From JAAUTY01 sp964397305 (GTDB taxonomy: Bacteria; Cyanobacteriota; Cyanobacteriia; Cyanobacteriales; Spirulinaceae): DNA of 64,000 nucleotides. A program made the translations under genes and the position numbers. Positions within the stretch are counted from its first letter, which is position 1; each line of letters starts with the position of its first letter. Where the stretch lies: positions 124,001 through 188,000 of the forward strand of contig CAYNIP010000003.1 of assembly GCA_964397305.1 (NCBI GenBank). Reading direction: 5' to 3'. Below are positions 26,198 through 35,942 of the stretch, one piece after another. The notes beneath the pieces were generated by a model. It was not told where the DNA came from and did not search any database. It saw only the letters and a program-made list of their open reading frames with translations.

Positions 26198-27469
26198 CTA
26201 GGGGTTGTCTGGATCGGTCAGGGGGGCGCGATCGCGCTTCAGCAGAAAGGTCGCCAAGAGCAAGCCGAGGATCGCCAGACCGCCCATTGGATAGAAGGCA
26301 TAGGTATAACTCCCAAAACCATCCCGAAATTGCCCAGCCACAAGGGTTCCTAGCAGGGCTCCAACACCATAGGCGGTAAAGACAATGCCATAGTTTTGAG
26401 CATAGTCATCAGGATTGAACAGCCGGAGAGTTGTCGTCGGTGCTAAGGCCAGCCAACCGCCGAGACAAAACCAGAAGAGCGAGAAGGCAATCAAATAGTT
26501 GGCAACCTGTCCTTGCTGGGCCTTCACCATCAGGATGCAGGCAATTAGCATGAGAACATAGGTCGAAATGGCAACATAGCGGGGCTGAAAGCGATCGGAC
26601 AACCAGCCAAACAGAGGCCGACTGAGGCCATTGAACAGCGCAAAGAGAGAGACACTAGCGGCGGCTACCTGGGGGTCAATTTGGATGATTTCCTCGGCCA
26701 CTGGGCTCGAGATACCAATCGCACTCAGACCCACAAACGTGCCAATCGTGTAGCAACTCCAGAGGGCATAGAAGGAACGACTTTTGAGCATTACCGGGGG
26801 ATAGCTCCTGGGGAGCTTGGAGCCTGATTGGGTCATGGCCTGAGTGTTGGGCTGCCAGCCTGGGGGAGGCAACTTCATAGTGGTGGCGATCGCCCCAATC
26901 ACCACGGCAAAGGTCAAGCCCAGCACCAACAGCGTTAGCCGAACTTGATAGCGCTCAATCAAGTACTGAGCCAGGGGAGCCGTGATCAAGGGCGAGAGGC
27001 CGAAGCCGACAATCGTAAGACCCACTGCTAATCCTTTGCGATCAGAAAACCAACGGGCCATGACCACCATCGGCACACCGTAGGCAATCCCGACCCCAAT
27101 CCCGGCGATCACACCGTAAGTCAGCACAATCCCTGCGATCGTATCGGCAAAACTCGCGAGACAATAGCCAATTCCTACCGTAATTCCCCCCAAAACTGTC
27201 AGCCGCCGCGTTCCCAGGCGGGGGATGTAAAAGCCCGCGATCGGCATCGTGAGCGCATAACACAGCAGGGCAACGGTGTAGGGTAATAAACTCGCTGTCG
27301 CACTCAGGTTCAGCTCCGCCTCCAGGGGTCTTCTAAAGACGCTCCAGGAATAGACCGTTCCCAGACAGAGCAACACCATCATGCCGAGAGGAATCAACAG
27401 CCAGCGACCCTGCTCCGGGGGTTGCCCAAATAGTTTCAGCTCCGGGTTATGAACGGTTAGGGTCATCAC
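26198..27469 (-). CDS. MFS transporter, oxalate:formate antiporter (OFA) family
   Basis: 423 residues with twelve predicted membrane helices. The OFA features are seen: GTVYSWSVFRRPLEAEL in the first helix, the loop after helix 4-5 (AYGVPMVVMARWFSDRKGLA), and FNGLSRPLFGWLSDRF in the second half. It probably moves small organic anions across the plasma membrane; the substrate cannot be told from sequence. Two Met codons start the frame (27469 and 27466). Single gene, followed on its 5' side by over 1.2 kb of non-coding DNA. Confidence 0.88.
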   Translation of the reverse strand: MMTLTVHNPELKLFGQPPEQGRWLLIPLGMMVLLCLGTVYSWSVFRRPLEAELNLSATASLLPYTVALLCYALTMPIAGFYIPRLGTRRLTVLGGITVGIGYCLASFADTIAGIVLTYGVIAGIGVGIAYGVPMVVMARWFSDRKGLAVGLTIVGFGLSPLITAPLAQYLIERYQVRLTLLVLGLTFAVVIGAIATTMKLPPPGWQPNTQAMTQSGSKLPRSYPPVMLKSRSFYALWSCYTIGTFVGLSAIGISSPVAEEIIQIDPQVAAASVSLFALFNGLSRPLFGWLSDRFQPRYVAISTYVLMLIACILMVKAQQGQVANYLIAFSLFWFCLGGWLALAPTTTLRLFNPDDYAQNYGIVFTAYGVGALLGTLVAGQFRDGFGSYTYAFYPMGGLAILGLLLATFLLKRDRAPLTDPDNP

Positions 27470-27623
27470 TCCTCACTCCTGATTGAAAAAATTAAGTCCA
27501 TCTGACCTGACTGCCTGACACATTTCGGCAGTAGGTTGAGTTGGGAACATCCCAGGTTAGCAGCCCTCCCCCAGTCCTGGGCAAGGAACCCTCTGACTCC
27601 CCTGCACTCACGGCTGGGGGCAA

Positions 27624-27941
27624 GGGTGAACGAAATTTTACGCGGGATGTTGGTACTCCTTCGCTAAGCCCTCACCCCAACCCCTCTCCCAAGTTGGGCG
27701 AGGGGCTTCTAACTCCCCTGCTCCCAGCTTTGTACTCCTTCGCTAAGCCCTCACCCCAACCCCTCTCCCAAGTTGGGCGAGGGGCTTCTAGCTCCCCTGC
27801 TCCCAGCTTTGGGAGCAGGGGCCGGGGGATGAGGGCCCGGTAACGCTGTTCGCGCTAGCGTCGCGTAGCGATAGAGGGCGACCCTCTGCTCCTTGAGCAA
27901 TCGCTCAGAATCCAGGGGAGCCGCGCTTCGTTTCGTCCACC
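27624..27941. repeat. Family B repeat, copy 2, with internal 79-bp tandem duplication
   Basis: Starts GGGTGAACGAAATTTTACGC and ends TTTCGTCCACCC. A 79-bp unit beginning TACTCCTTCGCTAAGCC is present twice in tandem (27654-27732 and 27733-27811), differing at about one base, which implies a recent duplication. The right half matches copy 1 closely, including GTTCGCGCTAGCGTCGCG. Similar 13-bp stretches (CTGGG(G/A)GCAAGGG) lie at each edge, possibly a degenerate target duplication. Confidence 0.65.
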
Positions 27942-28696
27942 CTGGGAGCAAGGGCTTCTCGCAGAGCGGGCCACCGAGCGCTAAAGTGGGGATGCACCCC
28001 TTGGGTTGAGCCGCGCAAAACCCCACAGCAGCCAGGAGCGCGTCGGGTTTCCCTCGTCAACCCAATCTACAGATTATCAAGGGTTGGGCAGCCAAAACTC
28101 CCCTGGCTCCAGTCCTCCTTGCAATCACCAACTCTAGAGAGCGATTCCGGGGGCCTTATTTCCGTAGAATTGCTGATAAAAAATCAGGGATTTCTGGGAG
28201 AGCAATAATTAGACTCAATCAAATTGTGAGCCCGTGCCGTATAATCGAAAATCTTTCTACTAACGAGGGGGGTTTGGGTTGCGGGCGCCGCCTGTTCTTT
28301 GGGAACATTAGGGCCTATTGCCCCAGTCTGAGAAAGGCTATAGTAATTAGCCCAGGGGTTTGATTGACGTAAACACTTGCTCTCTTGTTAAGAAGTGTTT
28401 TATTTGGTAAAGGTCTGTATCTCAGAGATGCTGATGAAGCGATTCTTAAAATATTCTTAAAGATGAAAGCGATGCCCGTACAGCGCGATCCCCGGTTATT
28501 TAGTACTGCTCCAGGCTGCACTATCCCAGCACTATGGAACCTGCCTGACAATGACTAGCGGCTCGAGGGCCTGCCCATTGTAGTGATGGGTGCTGGGATG
28601 AACTCCTGTCTTTGACTCCACCCTGATCCCTCCGATTGCTCAAAAGCAGTATGCGGTTCAGACTACCGAAATCTGTCGTTTTAGAGAAGAATATCA
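27942..28696. other. Intergenic region upstream of the phytochrome gene
   Basis: About 750 bp without a supported gene. It holds a degraded inverted repeat (TTGGGTTGA at 28000-28008, TCAACCCAA at 28056-28064) and, nearer the gene, two CTTAA half-sites 11 bp apart (28445-28449, 28456-28460) in an AT-rich stretch that could be a regulator site. The long leader may be part of the phytochrome promoter. Confidence 0.4.
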
Positions 28697-31231
28697 ATGA
28701 ATTTACGATGCCACACCCCCCTTGCCCAGCCTGGTCGTGACGCGGCGCAGTTGGTTGAACCCACCCCGATTCGCACCCTTGGTCACGTTCAGCCCCACGG
28801 CGTTCTCCTCGCTCTCCAAGAGCCTGAGCTGAATATTCGCCAACTGAGTAGCAATGTGGAGAAGTTACTGGGCCATGATCCTCAAAATCTCCTCGGACGT
28901 AACCTCGAGGTTCTCCTCGGCTGTCCGCAGACCGAGAAGATCCGTGCCGCCTTGGCTTATGGGGAGCTCGAGGCGGTGAACCCGCTGCCTTGCACGCTGC
29001 AAGTGGGCGATCGCGAAGTCAGCCTGGAAGGAACCCTACACCGCGCCGACGGTCTGGCCATTCTCGAGCTCGAGCTCATGCCCACGTTGGAAGGCGAGAA
29101 CTTTCGTGACCTCCATCGCCTCGTCAAATCAGCGCTCACGAAAATCCGTCACACGACCAATCTTCAAGAGTTGAGTGAGGTGGTGGTCAGCGCGGTGCGG
29201 GATCTGACCGGCCTGGATCGGGTCATGTTCTATCGCTTCAACGAACAGGGCAACGGCACGGTCTTAGCCGAAGACCGCCGCCGTAACCTGAAGCCCTTGC
29301 TGGGTCTCAACTTCCCGGCCCTTGATATTCCTGACCAAGCTCGGGAGCTCTTTTTGCAGGTCGGCCTGCGTTTAATTGCCAATACCCGAGCTCCCTCAGC
29401 AGCGCTGCTGCCGAGCCTCAACCCCCTGACGGGTCGGCCCCTGGATCTGGGTCGCGCCGTGCTGCGGGGGGTCTCTCTCTGTCACCTAGAATACCTCCAC
29501 AATATGGGTGTTGGTGCTTCTATGGCGATTCCCCTAGTCAAAGCGGGGGAGCTCTGGGGCCTGATCGCCTGCCACCACAACACCCCCAAGCGGCTGACCT
29601 ACGATGTGCGAGCAGCCTGCGAACTCATCGGTCAAGTGGTCTCGGCCGAATTGGCGACTCAGCACAGCAGCGATGATTATGAGTACCAGGTGGAGGTCAA
29701 CACGGCCCAAACTCAGCTCGTTGAAGCCCTTTCCTTGGGGGATGACGTGGCGACGGCGCTGGTGGCGGCGGCGTCGCCGCTGCTCAACCTGGTTCAAGCT
29801 GGGGGTGCGGCCTTGCTGCTGGACGGCACTTGTACCACGGTGGGCACGGTTCCCCCCCAGTCGGTGATCATTGAGCTGGCCGACTGGCTTCACCTTCACC
29901 ACCGTGATGAGCGGCTCATCCACACCGATAGCTTGGCGCAGCTTGAGGAGCGCTACCAGGCCTATAAGAACGAGGCGAGCGGCCTCCTGGCGATCGCCCT
30001 CTCGGAGACGCGACCCCAGTATATTCTCTGGTTCCGCCCGGAAGTCATCCAGTCCGTTCAGTGGGCCGGCGACCCAACCCAGTCGATCCAGCGTGACAGC
30101 CAAGGGCGAATTACCCTGTCACCGCGCCAGTCCTTCGAGCTGTGGAAGGAGTCAGTCCGGTTCACTTCCCTGCCCTGGAAGGCCTGTGAACTCGAAGCAG
30201 CCCTAGCCCTGCGTCAGTCGATCCTGCGCTTGAACCTCCGCAAGGCGGACAAGCTGGCGCAACTCAACCAAGCCCTCCAGGCCTCGGAAGCCCGGGAGCG
30301 CGAGAAGGCCCAGGCCCTAGCCCAGACCCTGGAAAAGCTCCAAGCAACTCACGCGCAACTGGTGCAGACCCACACCCATCTGGTGCAGAGCGAGAAGATG
30401 TCGAGCCTCGGCCAATTAGTCGCTGGGGTGGCCCACGAGATTAACAACCCGGTCAATTTCATCTATGGCAACCTGGTTCATGTTGAAAACTACGTCCAGG
30501 AACTTGTGGGAATGTTGCAGCTCTATGCCGATCATTACTCCGAGCCCGTGACGGAAATTCAGGAGCACGCCGAGGACATCGATCTCGAATTTCTCCTGGC
30601 GGACTTGCCGAAAATGCTCGGCTCCATGCGGCTTGGGGCCAGTCGCATTCGGGAGATTGTCCAGTCCCTCCGCACCTTCTCGCGGCTGGATGAGAGCGAG
30701 ACCAAGGCCGTGGATATCCACGAGGGAATTAACAGCACTTTGCTGATCCTCAGCAATCGCTTCAAGGCGAGGCCCGATCACCCCGGCCTTCAGGTGGTGA
30801 AGGAGTTTGGGCCGCTTCCCGCGGTGGAATGCTACCCCGGCCCTCTCAATCAGGTGTTTATGAACCTGCTGGCCAATGCCATTGACGCGATTGAGGAGCA
30901 GCACCAGGGGCGATCGCCCGCTGAGCTGAAGGCGGAACCCGGGCAAATTACCATCCGCACAACCCTTGATCCTGAGGGCCCTTGGGCTCGCATCACCATC
31001 ACGGACAACGGCGGCGGCATCCCAGAGGCGGCCCGCGATCGCCTCTTCGATCCCTTCTTCACCACCAAGCCCGCCGGCAAGGGAACCGGCATGGGCCTAG
31101 CGATCAGCTTCCAGATCGTGACCGAGAAGCACGGCGGCCGGTTGCGCTGCGAGTCGGAGCCGGGGCAAGGAACCACCTTCCACATTGAGATTCCCCTGCG
31201 CGCTCAGAGCACGGCAACCACCGCTGCTTAA
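28697..31231 (+). CDS. Cph1-type phytochrome sensor histidine kinase
   Basis: 844 residues with the full photosensory order PAS (about 20-120), GAF (about 140-320), PHY (about 335-520), then a coiled linker and a histidine kinase. The chromophore Cys is in SLCHLEYLHNMGVGAS (about Cys262, next to His263), the GAF Asp in ALDIPDQAR (about 210), and the PHY tongue in SPRQSFELW (about 475); all match Cph1 positions within three residues. Kinase motifs: phospho-acceptor His near 580 (VAHEINNPVNF), N box (NLLANAIDAI), G boxes (ITDNGGGIPE, KGTGMGLAIS). A red/far-red switch signalling kinase is expected. No response regulator gene follows it. Confidence 0.95.
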   Translation: MNLRCHTPLAQPGRDAAQLVEPTPIRTLGHVQPHGVLLALQEPELNIRQLSSNVEKLLGHDPQNLLGRNLEVLLGCPQTEKIRAALAYGELEAVNPLPCTLQVGDREVSLEGTLHRADGLAILELELMPTLEGENFRDLHRLVKSALTKIRHTTNLQELSEVVVSAVRDLTGLDRVMFYRFNEQGNGTVLAEDRRRNLKPLLGLNFPALDIPDQARELFLQVGLRLIANTRAPSAALLPSLNPLTGRPLDLGRAVLRGVSLCHLEYLHNMGVGASMAIPLVKAGELWGLIACHHNTPKRLTYDVRAACELIGQVVSAELATQHSSDDYEYQVEVNTAQTQLVEALSLGDDVATALVAAASPLLNLVQAGGAALLLDGTCTTVGTVPPQSVIIELADWLHLHHRDERLIHTDSLAQLEERYQAYKNEASGLLAIALSETRPQYILWFRPEVIQSVQWAGDPTQSIQRDSQGRITLSPRQSFELWKESVRFTSLPWKACELEAALALRQSILRLNLRKADKLAQLNQALQASEAREREKAQALAQTLEKLQATHAQLVQTHTHLVQSEKMSSLGQLVAGVAHEINNPVNFIYGNLVHVENYVQELVGMLQLYADHYSEPVTEIQEHAEDIDLEFLLADLPKMLGSMRLGASRIREIVQSLRTFSRLDESETKAVDIHEGINSTLLILSNRFKARPDHPGLQVVKEFGPLPAVECYPGPLNQVFMNLLANAIDAIEEQHQGRSPAELKAEPGQITIRTTLDPEGPWARITITDNGGGIPEAARDRLFDPFFTTKPAGKGTGMGLAISFQIVTEKHGGRLRCESEPGQGTTFHIEIPLRAQSTATTAA

Positions 31232-31249
31232 GCGCGGCGGGAGCCCGCT

Positions 31250-32017
31250 CTAGAGGGCAAAGTCGTTGGCAAAGCCCCGACGGGTCAGGGGTCGGTCGAG
31301 GATCAGGCCCTCGCCTCCCAAGACCTCCAGAGGCTCCCCATCCACCTCCAGCCAGACCGGAGCCTCGGGATTGATGCTGGTAGCCGTGTGGAGCACTTGG
31401 GCAATGCGGCCCGTCATCGAGAAGGTGCCGCCGCCCGTGGTGAAGTCCTGAGACAGGTCGATATGGACCCCATCTTGGCGGACACTCAGTCGTCGGAGGC
31501 GGGTTCCCTCCGGGATGGCCGTGGCGTGCTCCTGGTCCCGAGGGCCAGCCAGCAGGCGCTCCAAGGCCAATTCCAGGGCGGCGGCAGGATCGGTCTCGGC
31601 CTTGGCGTTCAGCTCCACAGCCGCCGGGATCAGGTCCAGGGACTCGCCGCTAGCCCTCAGCCAGTAGGTTTGGGGCTGGGGGGCACTGGCGGCGGGCAAG
31701 GGAGCCTGAGGGGCCGCCGGGGCCGTCGCCGCTGGAGCTTGGGAATCGGGGGTGTCTGCCTCTGGAGCTGGGGCGGTGTCCTGGCTGAGGGGCGATTCCT
31801 GAGCTGGAGGAGATTCGACTTGCTCTAAGGGCGGTGAATCCGGTGGCGTTGAGCTGGTCAACTTGTTCCAGGCCCAGAGGCCCGTGCCCCCTCCGGCCAG
31901 GAGGGCCGTCAAGGCCACGCCGCTGGCGATCGCCGCGCTCGTAGACAGCCGTGGTTTGGGGCCTGGGGTGGGTGATGTCGTTGCTTGCGACGCTGCTTGG
32001 TGCTGTTGGTCTTCCAT
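31250..32017 (-). CDS. GerMN-domain protein, single membrane anchor
   Basis: 255 residues from ATG 32017, preceded by AGAGGG at a good distance; the frame goes 16 codons further up without support. A short cytoplasmic stretch, one helix (AAIASGVALTALLAGGGTGL), a long Pro/Ala/Glu-rich linker, then a GerMN (sporulation/spore-germination-like) domain: YWLRASGESLDLIPAAVEL, ALELALERLLAGP and DGVHIDLSQDFTTGGG. The domain binds or orders envelope partners in other bacteria; in cyanobacteria the role is unknown. Convergent with the phytochrome gene, 18 bp apart. Confidence 0.82.
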   Translation of the reverse strand: MEDQQHQAASQATTSPTPGPKPRLSTSAAIASGVALTALLAGGGTGLWAWNKLTSSTPPDSPPLEQVESPPAQESPLSQDTAPAPEADTPDSQAPAATAPAAPQAPLPAASAPQPQTYWLRASGESLDLIPAAVELNAKAETDPAAALELALERLLAGPRDQEHATAIPEGTRLRRLSVRQDGVHIDLSQDFTTGGGTFSMTGRIAQVLHTATSINPEAPVWLEVDGEPLEVLGGEGLILDRPLTRRGFANDFAL

Positions 32018-32150
32018 AACAACCCTCTTAGGGACGGCGGTTGGCGGCAGCGCCAATCCGGCCATCCTTTCGTTTCGATAGTTTTATTGTAAATTCCGAG
32101 CCCGGAAGCCACCCAGCCACGGCCGCGGCCAAGGCTACGGAACAAATTGC

Positions 32151-32978
32151 TTACTCCAAGGCGGCGGCGACTGTTTCCGGAGCAATCCGCACAAAAGCGG
32201 CGACCTCGAGGCCCTCATCGTCAATCGTGAGCGACAGCAGCCGCATCACCACCCCGAACCCTTCCAGATTCCGCAAGTCTAGCTGATTGCCGAGGAATTG
32301 CGTAGCCACCCCGGCAAAGATGGGCGGCAGGGGTTCGCCATTGATGGCGATTTCCGGCTCCCGCAGCTCAAAGGTGCGACCATTGGCCACCTCAAGCCCC
32401 GTGCTGAGGGTCAGGCGCAAGTCATCTGTCACGGCTCCAGCGGCATCACGGCCCTGGACTTGCAGGTTGAAACCCAGACGGTTGCCGCGCTGAAAATTCA
32501 AGCGGAAGTCCACGAGTTCGTAGCGTTGGCTACTGGCCCCGGGAAAGTTGGCGACGATCTGGTTCACGATGCTCTGCAAGCGCTCGGCAAACTGAGGCGC
32601 GGCCAAGGCTTGGTTCAGATCTGCCTCACTCAGCTTCACCCGCAGGGCCGCTTGGAGAGGCTCCCGGAAGGCTGTTCGTAGGTTCTCGCCCCCAGCCCGC
32701 AGGGCTTCCAGATCAACACTAATCGGATCGGTCTCGATGTCGATCTCCGCCACCCGAATCGCGGGCGTCAGTTGCACGCCCCGGCCCGCCAGCCGCAGGC
32801 GCTGCACTTTCCCCCCGAGCAGTTGGTAGCTAGGAGCGTTGTCGATGCGGACGGCGAGCACTTCGGTTCCCGGCAGCCGCGATCGCACATTGCCCGCGAT
32901 CACCTGGTCAAGGATGAACCCGACCGGGGCGAGGCCGCCGAGCAGACCGGAGAGGAGAATGGCAATAATTTCGATCAT
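32151..32978 (-). CDS. DUF2993 protein
   Basis: 275 residues from ATG 32978 (MIEIIAILLSGLLGGLAPVG), which gives a hydrophobic signal or anchor; the upstream part of the frame is not protein-like. The body is beta-rich with repeated amphipathic strands (ALRVKLSEADLNQALAAPQF, VDFRLNFQRGNRLGFNLQVQ) typical of DUF2993, a family of exported lipid- or membrane-associated proteins frequent in cyanobacteria. Function unknown. Same strand as the GerMN gene, 133 bp apart, so possibly in one transcript. Confidence 0.8.
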   Translation of the reverse strand: MIEIIAILLSGLLGGLAPVGFILDQVIAGNVRSRLPGTEVLAVRIDNAPSYQLLGGKVQRLRLAGRGVQLTPAIRVAEIDIETDPISVDLEALRAGGENLRTAFREPLQAALRVKLSEADLNQALAAPQFAERLQSIVNQIVANFPGASSQRYELVDFRLNFQRGNRLGFNLQVQGRDAAGAVTDDLRLTLSTGLEVANGRTFELREPEIAINGEPLPPIFAGVATQFLGNQLDLRNLEGFGVVMRLLSLTIDDEGLEVAAFVRIAPETVAAALE

Positions 32979-33205
32979 TGGGGCTACCCCTCGGGGGTCT
33001 AGGACGGGAGGCGAGAACCGAGATGCTGCCGCCACCATAGCTTAGGGGAGCGGGCGATCGCAAGCGCTCCCGCCGGGCCAAGCCGGGGCCAAAAAATTGC
33101 AGCAACCGACACAGCACCACGGGTTACTCTGACAAGACGATGGGAATTTGCGGCGGCTGAGTCCAGAACCCTGGCCGCTGGTAGTTTCTGAGGAGTGCAA
33201 CCCGA

Positions 33206-34606
33206 ATGACCCAAGAACCGGAGCCCGGTCAATCCCCAACCCCTGAAAGTCCAGAGCCTGGGGGCCTGGGCGGCGCGATCGCCCGTTGGTTTGACTTTGG
33301 CCCCCTGCATACGAATCTGAAAACTGAAGTGCTGGCCGGTGTCACCACCTTTGTGACCATGGCCTACATTCTCGTCGTCAACCCTGATATTCTCTCTAAC
33401 GCCATCTTCCTCAACGAATCCGGCGACCTATTTGGGGAATTGGTCATCGCGACCGGCCTCTCGGCGGCGATCGCCACCCTAATCATGGGCTTCTATGCCA
33501 AGCTCCCCTTTGCCCTCGCCCCCGGCATGGGGATCAACGCCTACTTTGCCTTCACCGTCGTGCTCGGGCTAGGCGTTGACTGGCCCATAGCCCTCGCCGC
33601 CGTCTTGATCGAAGGCGTGATCTTCATCCTGCTGACCGTGGCGAATATTCGTAACCAGATCGTCGAGGCGATCCCCGAGTGCATCAAGCACGCCACCACA
33701 GCAGGCATCGGTCTCTTCATCGCCTACATCGCCCTCAAGGGAGCCGGCATCATCGTCCCCTCCCAGGCCACCCTGACCACCCTCGGCAACCTGAAGGAAC
33801 CAGCCACTGCCGTCACCATCCTCGGCCTCCTGATCACAGCCGCCCTAATTGCCCGCCGCGTCACCGGAGCCTTGCTCTGGGGGATTTTTGCCACCGCCCT
33901 GTTGGCCTGGCTATTCCGGATCTCCCCCTGGCCCTCCGGCCTCGTCGGCCTGCCCCCCCTGCCCGTGGATCTCGTGGGCCAAGCCTTCAGCGGCCTCGGC
34001 CGCTTGTTCCAGGGGAACCTCTGGGAAATGTTCGGCATTGTTTTCGTGTTTCTGTTCGTCGATCTGTTCGACACCATCGGCACCCTGACCGGCCTAGGAG
34101 CCAAGGCCGGCTACATCGACGACGCGGGCAAATTCCCCAACAGCGAAAAGGCCTTCATGGCCGATGCGGTGGGAACCACGGCCGGGGCCGTGCTGGGAAC
34201 CTCCACCGTGACCACCTACATTGAGTCGGCCGCCGGGATTGCCGAGGGCGGTCGCAGCGGCTTCACCGCCGTCGTCGTCGCCGTCCTCTTCCTGCTCTCG
34301 CTGCTGCTGATCCCCTTCTTCTCCGGCATTCCCAGCTTCGCGACCGCGCCAGCCCTCGTGATCGTCGGCGTGCTCATGATGTCCGGGGCGAAGCAGATTG
34401 ACTGGAACGATCCCGGCGAGGCCATTCCCAGCTTTTTGACCATCCTGATAATGCCCCTCGCCTTCTCCATTGCGGAAGGGCTGGCTATGGGCCTGATCGC
34501 CTATCCTCTGGTGCGAAGCTTCCAGGGCCGCGCCGGAGAACTGAAGCTGGGAATGTGGATTTTGGCGGCGGTATTCGTGCTGCGCTACCTCCTGGGTGGG
34601 GGATAA
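33206..34606 (+). CDS. NCS2-family purine permease (AzgA/GhxP type)
   Basis: 466 residues with about twelve to fourteen membrane helices. Signatures: LAGVTTFVTMAYILVVNP near the N-terminus, KLPFALAPGMGINAYFAFTV (quoted within limit), FVDLFDTIGTLTGLGAKAG and the conserved GTSTVTTYIESAAGIAEGGR segment. It most likely imports guanine, hypoxanthine or adenine with protons across the plasma membrane. Full length. It is divergent from the DUF2993 gene and 48 bp upstream of trpA. Confidence 0.93.
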   Translation: MTQEPEPGQSPTPESPEPGGLGGAIARWFDFGPLHTNLKTEVLAGVTTFVTMAYILVVNPDILSNAIFLNESGDLFGELVIATGLSAAIATLIMGFYAKLPFALAPGMGINAYFAFTVVLGLGVDWPIALAAVLIEGVIFILLTVANIRNQIVEAIPECIKHATTAGIGLFIAYIALKGAGIIVPSQATLTTLGNLKEPATAVTILGLLITAALIARRVTGALLWGIFATALLAWLFRISPWPSGLVGLPPLPVDLVGQAFSGLGRLFQGNLWEMFGIVFVFLFVDLFDTIGTLTGLGAKAGYIDDAGKFPNSEKAFMADAVGTTAGAVLGTSTVTTYIESAAGIAEGGRSGFTAVVVAVLFLLSLLLIPFFSGIPSFATAPALVIVGVLMMSGAKQIDWNDPGEAIPSFLTILIMPLAFSIAEGLAMGLIAYPLVRSFQGRAGELKLGMWILAAVFVLRYLLGGG

Positions 34607-34654
34607 GGCCCCGGCTGGCGTACACTAACGGGGTGTTTCCGATCGTCCCTGGCC

Positions 34655-35461
34655 ATGACTTCTGTTTCTGCCTGCTTCCAAGCGCTCCGTGCCCAGTCTC
34701 AATGCGCCCTGATCCCCTTCCTCACGGCGGGCGATCCCGATCTGGAGACCACGGCGGCGGCCTTGAAAATCCTGGACCAAGCGGGGGCTGACCTGATTGA
34801 ACTCGGTCTGCCCTACGCCGATCCCCTGGCCGATGGGCCAACGATCCAGGCAGCAGCGACCCGGGCCCTGCGGCGTGGCACCCGGTTTGAGGCCGTCCTA
34901 GAGCTGGTGCAGAGCACGGCTGGCCAGCTCCGCGCCCCCCTGATTCTGTTTACCTATTACAATCCCGTCTTCCATCGCGGCGTGACAACCTTCCTCGACC
35001 AAGTGGCGGCCGCCGGGGTGAAGGGTCTGGTGATCCCCGATCTGCCCCTGGAGGAAGCGCCGGTCGTCCTAGAACCAGCCGCTGACCGGGGCCTGGAGGT
35101 CACGCTGCTGGTCGCGCCCACGAGCCCGCCGGAGCGGATTCGGGCGATCGCCCAGCAGTCCCAGGGCTTCATCTACCTCGTCAGCGTCACCGGCGTCACC
35201 GGGGCCCGGTCCGTAGTGGCTAGCCGCGTCAAGGACCTCCTACCGCAACTGCGGACCGTGACCGATAAGCCCATCGGCGTCGGCTTCGGCATTTCGCAGC
35301 CGGACCACGCCCGCCAGGTCAAGGACTGGGGAGCTGATGCGGCGATCGTCGGCAGCGCCATGGTGCAACGCCTTGCCAGCGCAGAACCAGCGGCGGGCTT
35401 GACAGCGGTGGCAGCCTTCTGTCGGGAGTTAAAAGCAGCTTTGCAAGGGGAGGGAGCATGA
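34655..35461 (+). CDS. trpA: Tryptophan synthase alpha subunit
   Basis: 268 residues, normal length. It splits indole-3-glycerol phosphate to indole and glyceraldehyde phosphate, feeding indole to TrpB. TIM barrel with the catalytic Glu in LIELGLPYADPLADGP (near residue 50) and Asp in the same motif (near 61), then IPDLPLEEA, VAPTSPPERI and the phosphate loop IVGSAMV. trpB is not next to it, as is common in cyanobacteria. The stop overlaps the next start by 4 bp (ATGA), so the pair is co-translated. Confidence 0.96.
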   Translation: MTSVSACFQALRAQSQCALIPFLTAGDPDLETTAAALKILDQAGADLIELGLPYADPLADGPTIQAAATRALRRGTRFEAVLELVQSTAGQLRAPLILFTYYNPVFHRGVTTFLDQVAAAGVKGLVIPDLPLEEAPVVLEPAADRGLEVTLLVAPTSPPERIRAIAQQSQGFIYLVSVTGVTGARSVVASRVKDLLPQLRTVTDKPIGVGFGISQPDHARQVKDWGADAAIVGSAMVQRLASAEPAAGLTAVAAFCRELKAALQGEGA

Positions 35462-35712
35462 GGCCCTTGCCCCCGGAGCCCCTAACCACTCCCCCAAGTA
35501 TTTGGGCTTACAAGCCCTGGTGGTGCCAGCCTTGGTCGATCCTACTGACGGGAGCGCTGCTCGTGGCCGGGGCCTGGGGCCTGACGCGATCGCTCTGGCT
35601 GACCCTGCCCCTGAGCGGCGCGATCGCTCTCTGGTGGACCTACTTTCTCCTCCTTGTCCCTCGCTGGTTTCGTCAGGCGGCGGGCTCGCGATCGCCGCAA
35701 TCGGACGCTTAG
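35458..35712 (+). CDS. Small membrane protein, possibly DUF6737
   Basis: 84 residues with a W-rich start (IWAYKPWWCQPWSILLTG) and two hydrophobic helices (SILLTGALLVAGAWGLT and LWLTLPLSGAIALWWTYFLLL). The KPWWCQPWSI motif resembles a cyanobacterial small-protein family that I recall as DUF6737; this is not certain. It overlaps trpA by 4 bp, which supports real translation. Function unknown. Confidence 0.7.
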   Translation: MRPLPPEPLTTPPSIWAYKPWWCQPWSILLTGALLVAGAWGLTRSLWLTLPLSGAIALWWTYFLLLVPRWFRQAAGSRSPQSDA

Positions 35713-35942
35713 CCGGGGTTCTATTCGTTGCGCCTCAGCGCCAAAACCACAATTCGCGACAACCCCTGAAAGCAAAACAAGGGAGTTAAGTCGTTTCCGT
35801 TAAGGATGAGACGGGTCAACCACGAAATCCTTGCTAAGCAAGAATTGCAGCCATTTCAGAGGGTCGCAAAATTGTTTGAGACAACGATAAGTCGGCGATC
35901 GCGCCAAGATCGCCAGTGATCATGGCTTGGCGATCGCTCATC

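Noticed and set aside
28315..28551. 78-residue minus-strand frame upstream of the phytochrome
   Set aside because: No ribosome site, no domain-like pattern, and low-complexity neighbours; treated as non-coding.
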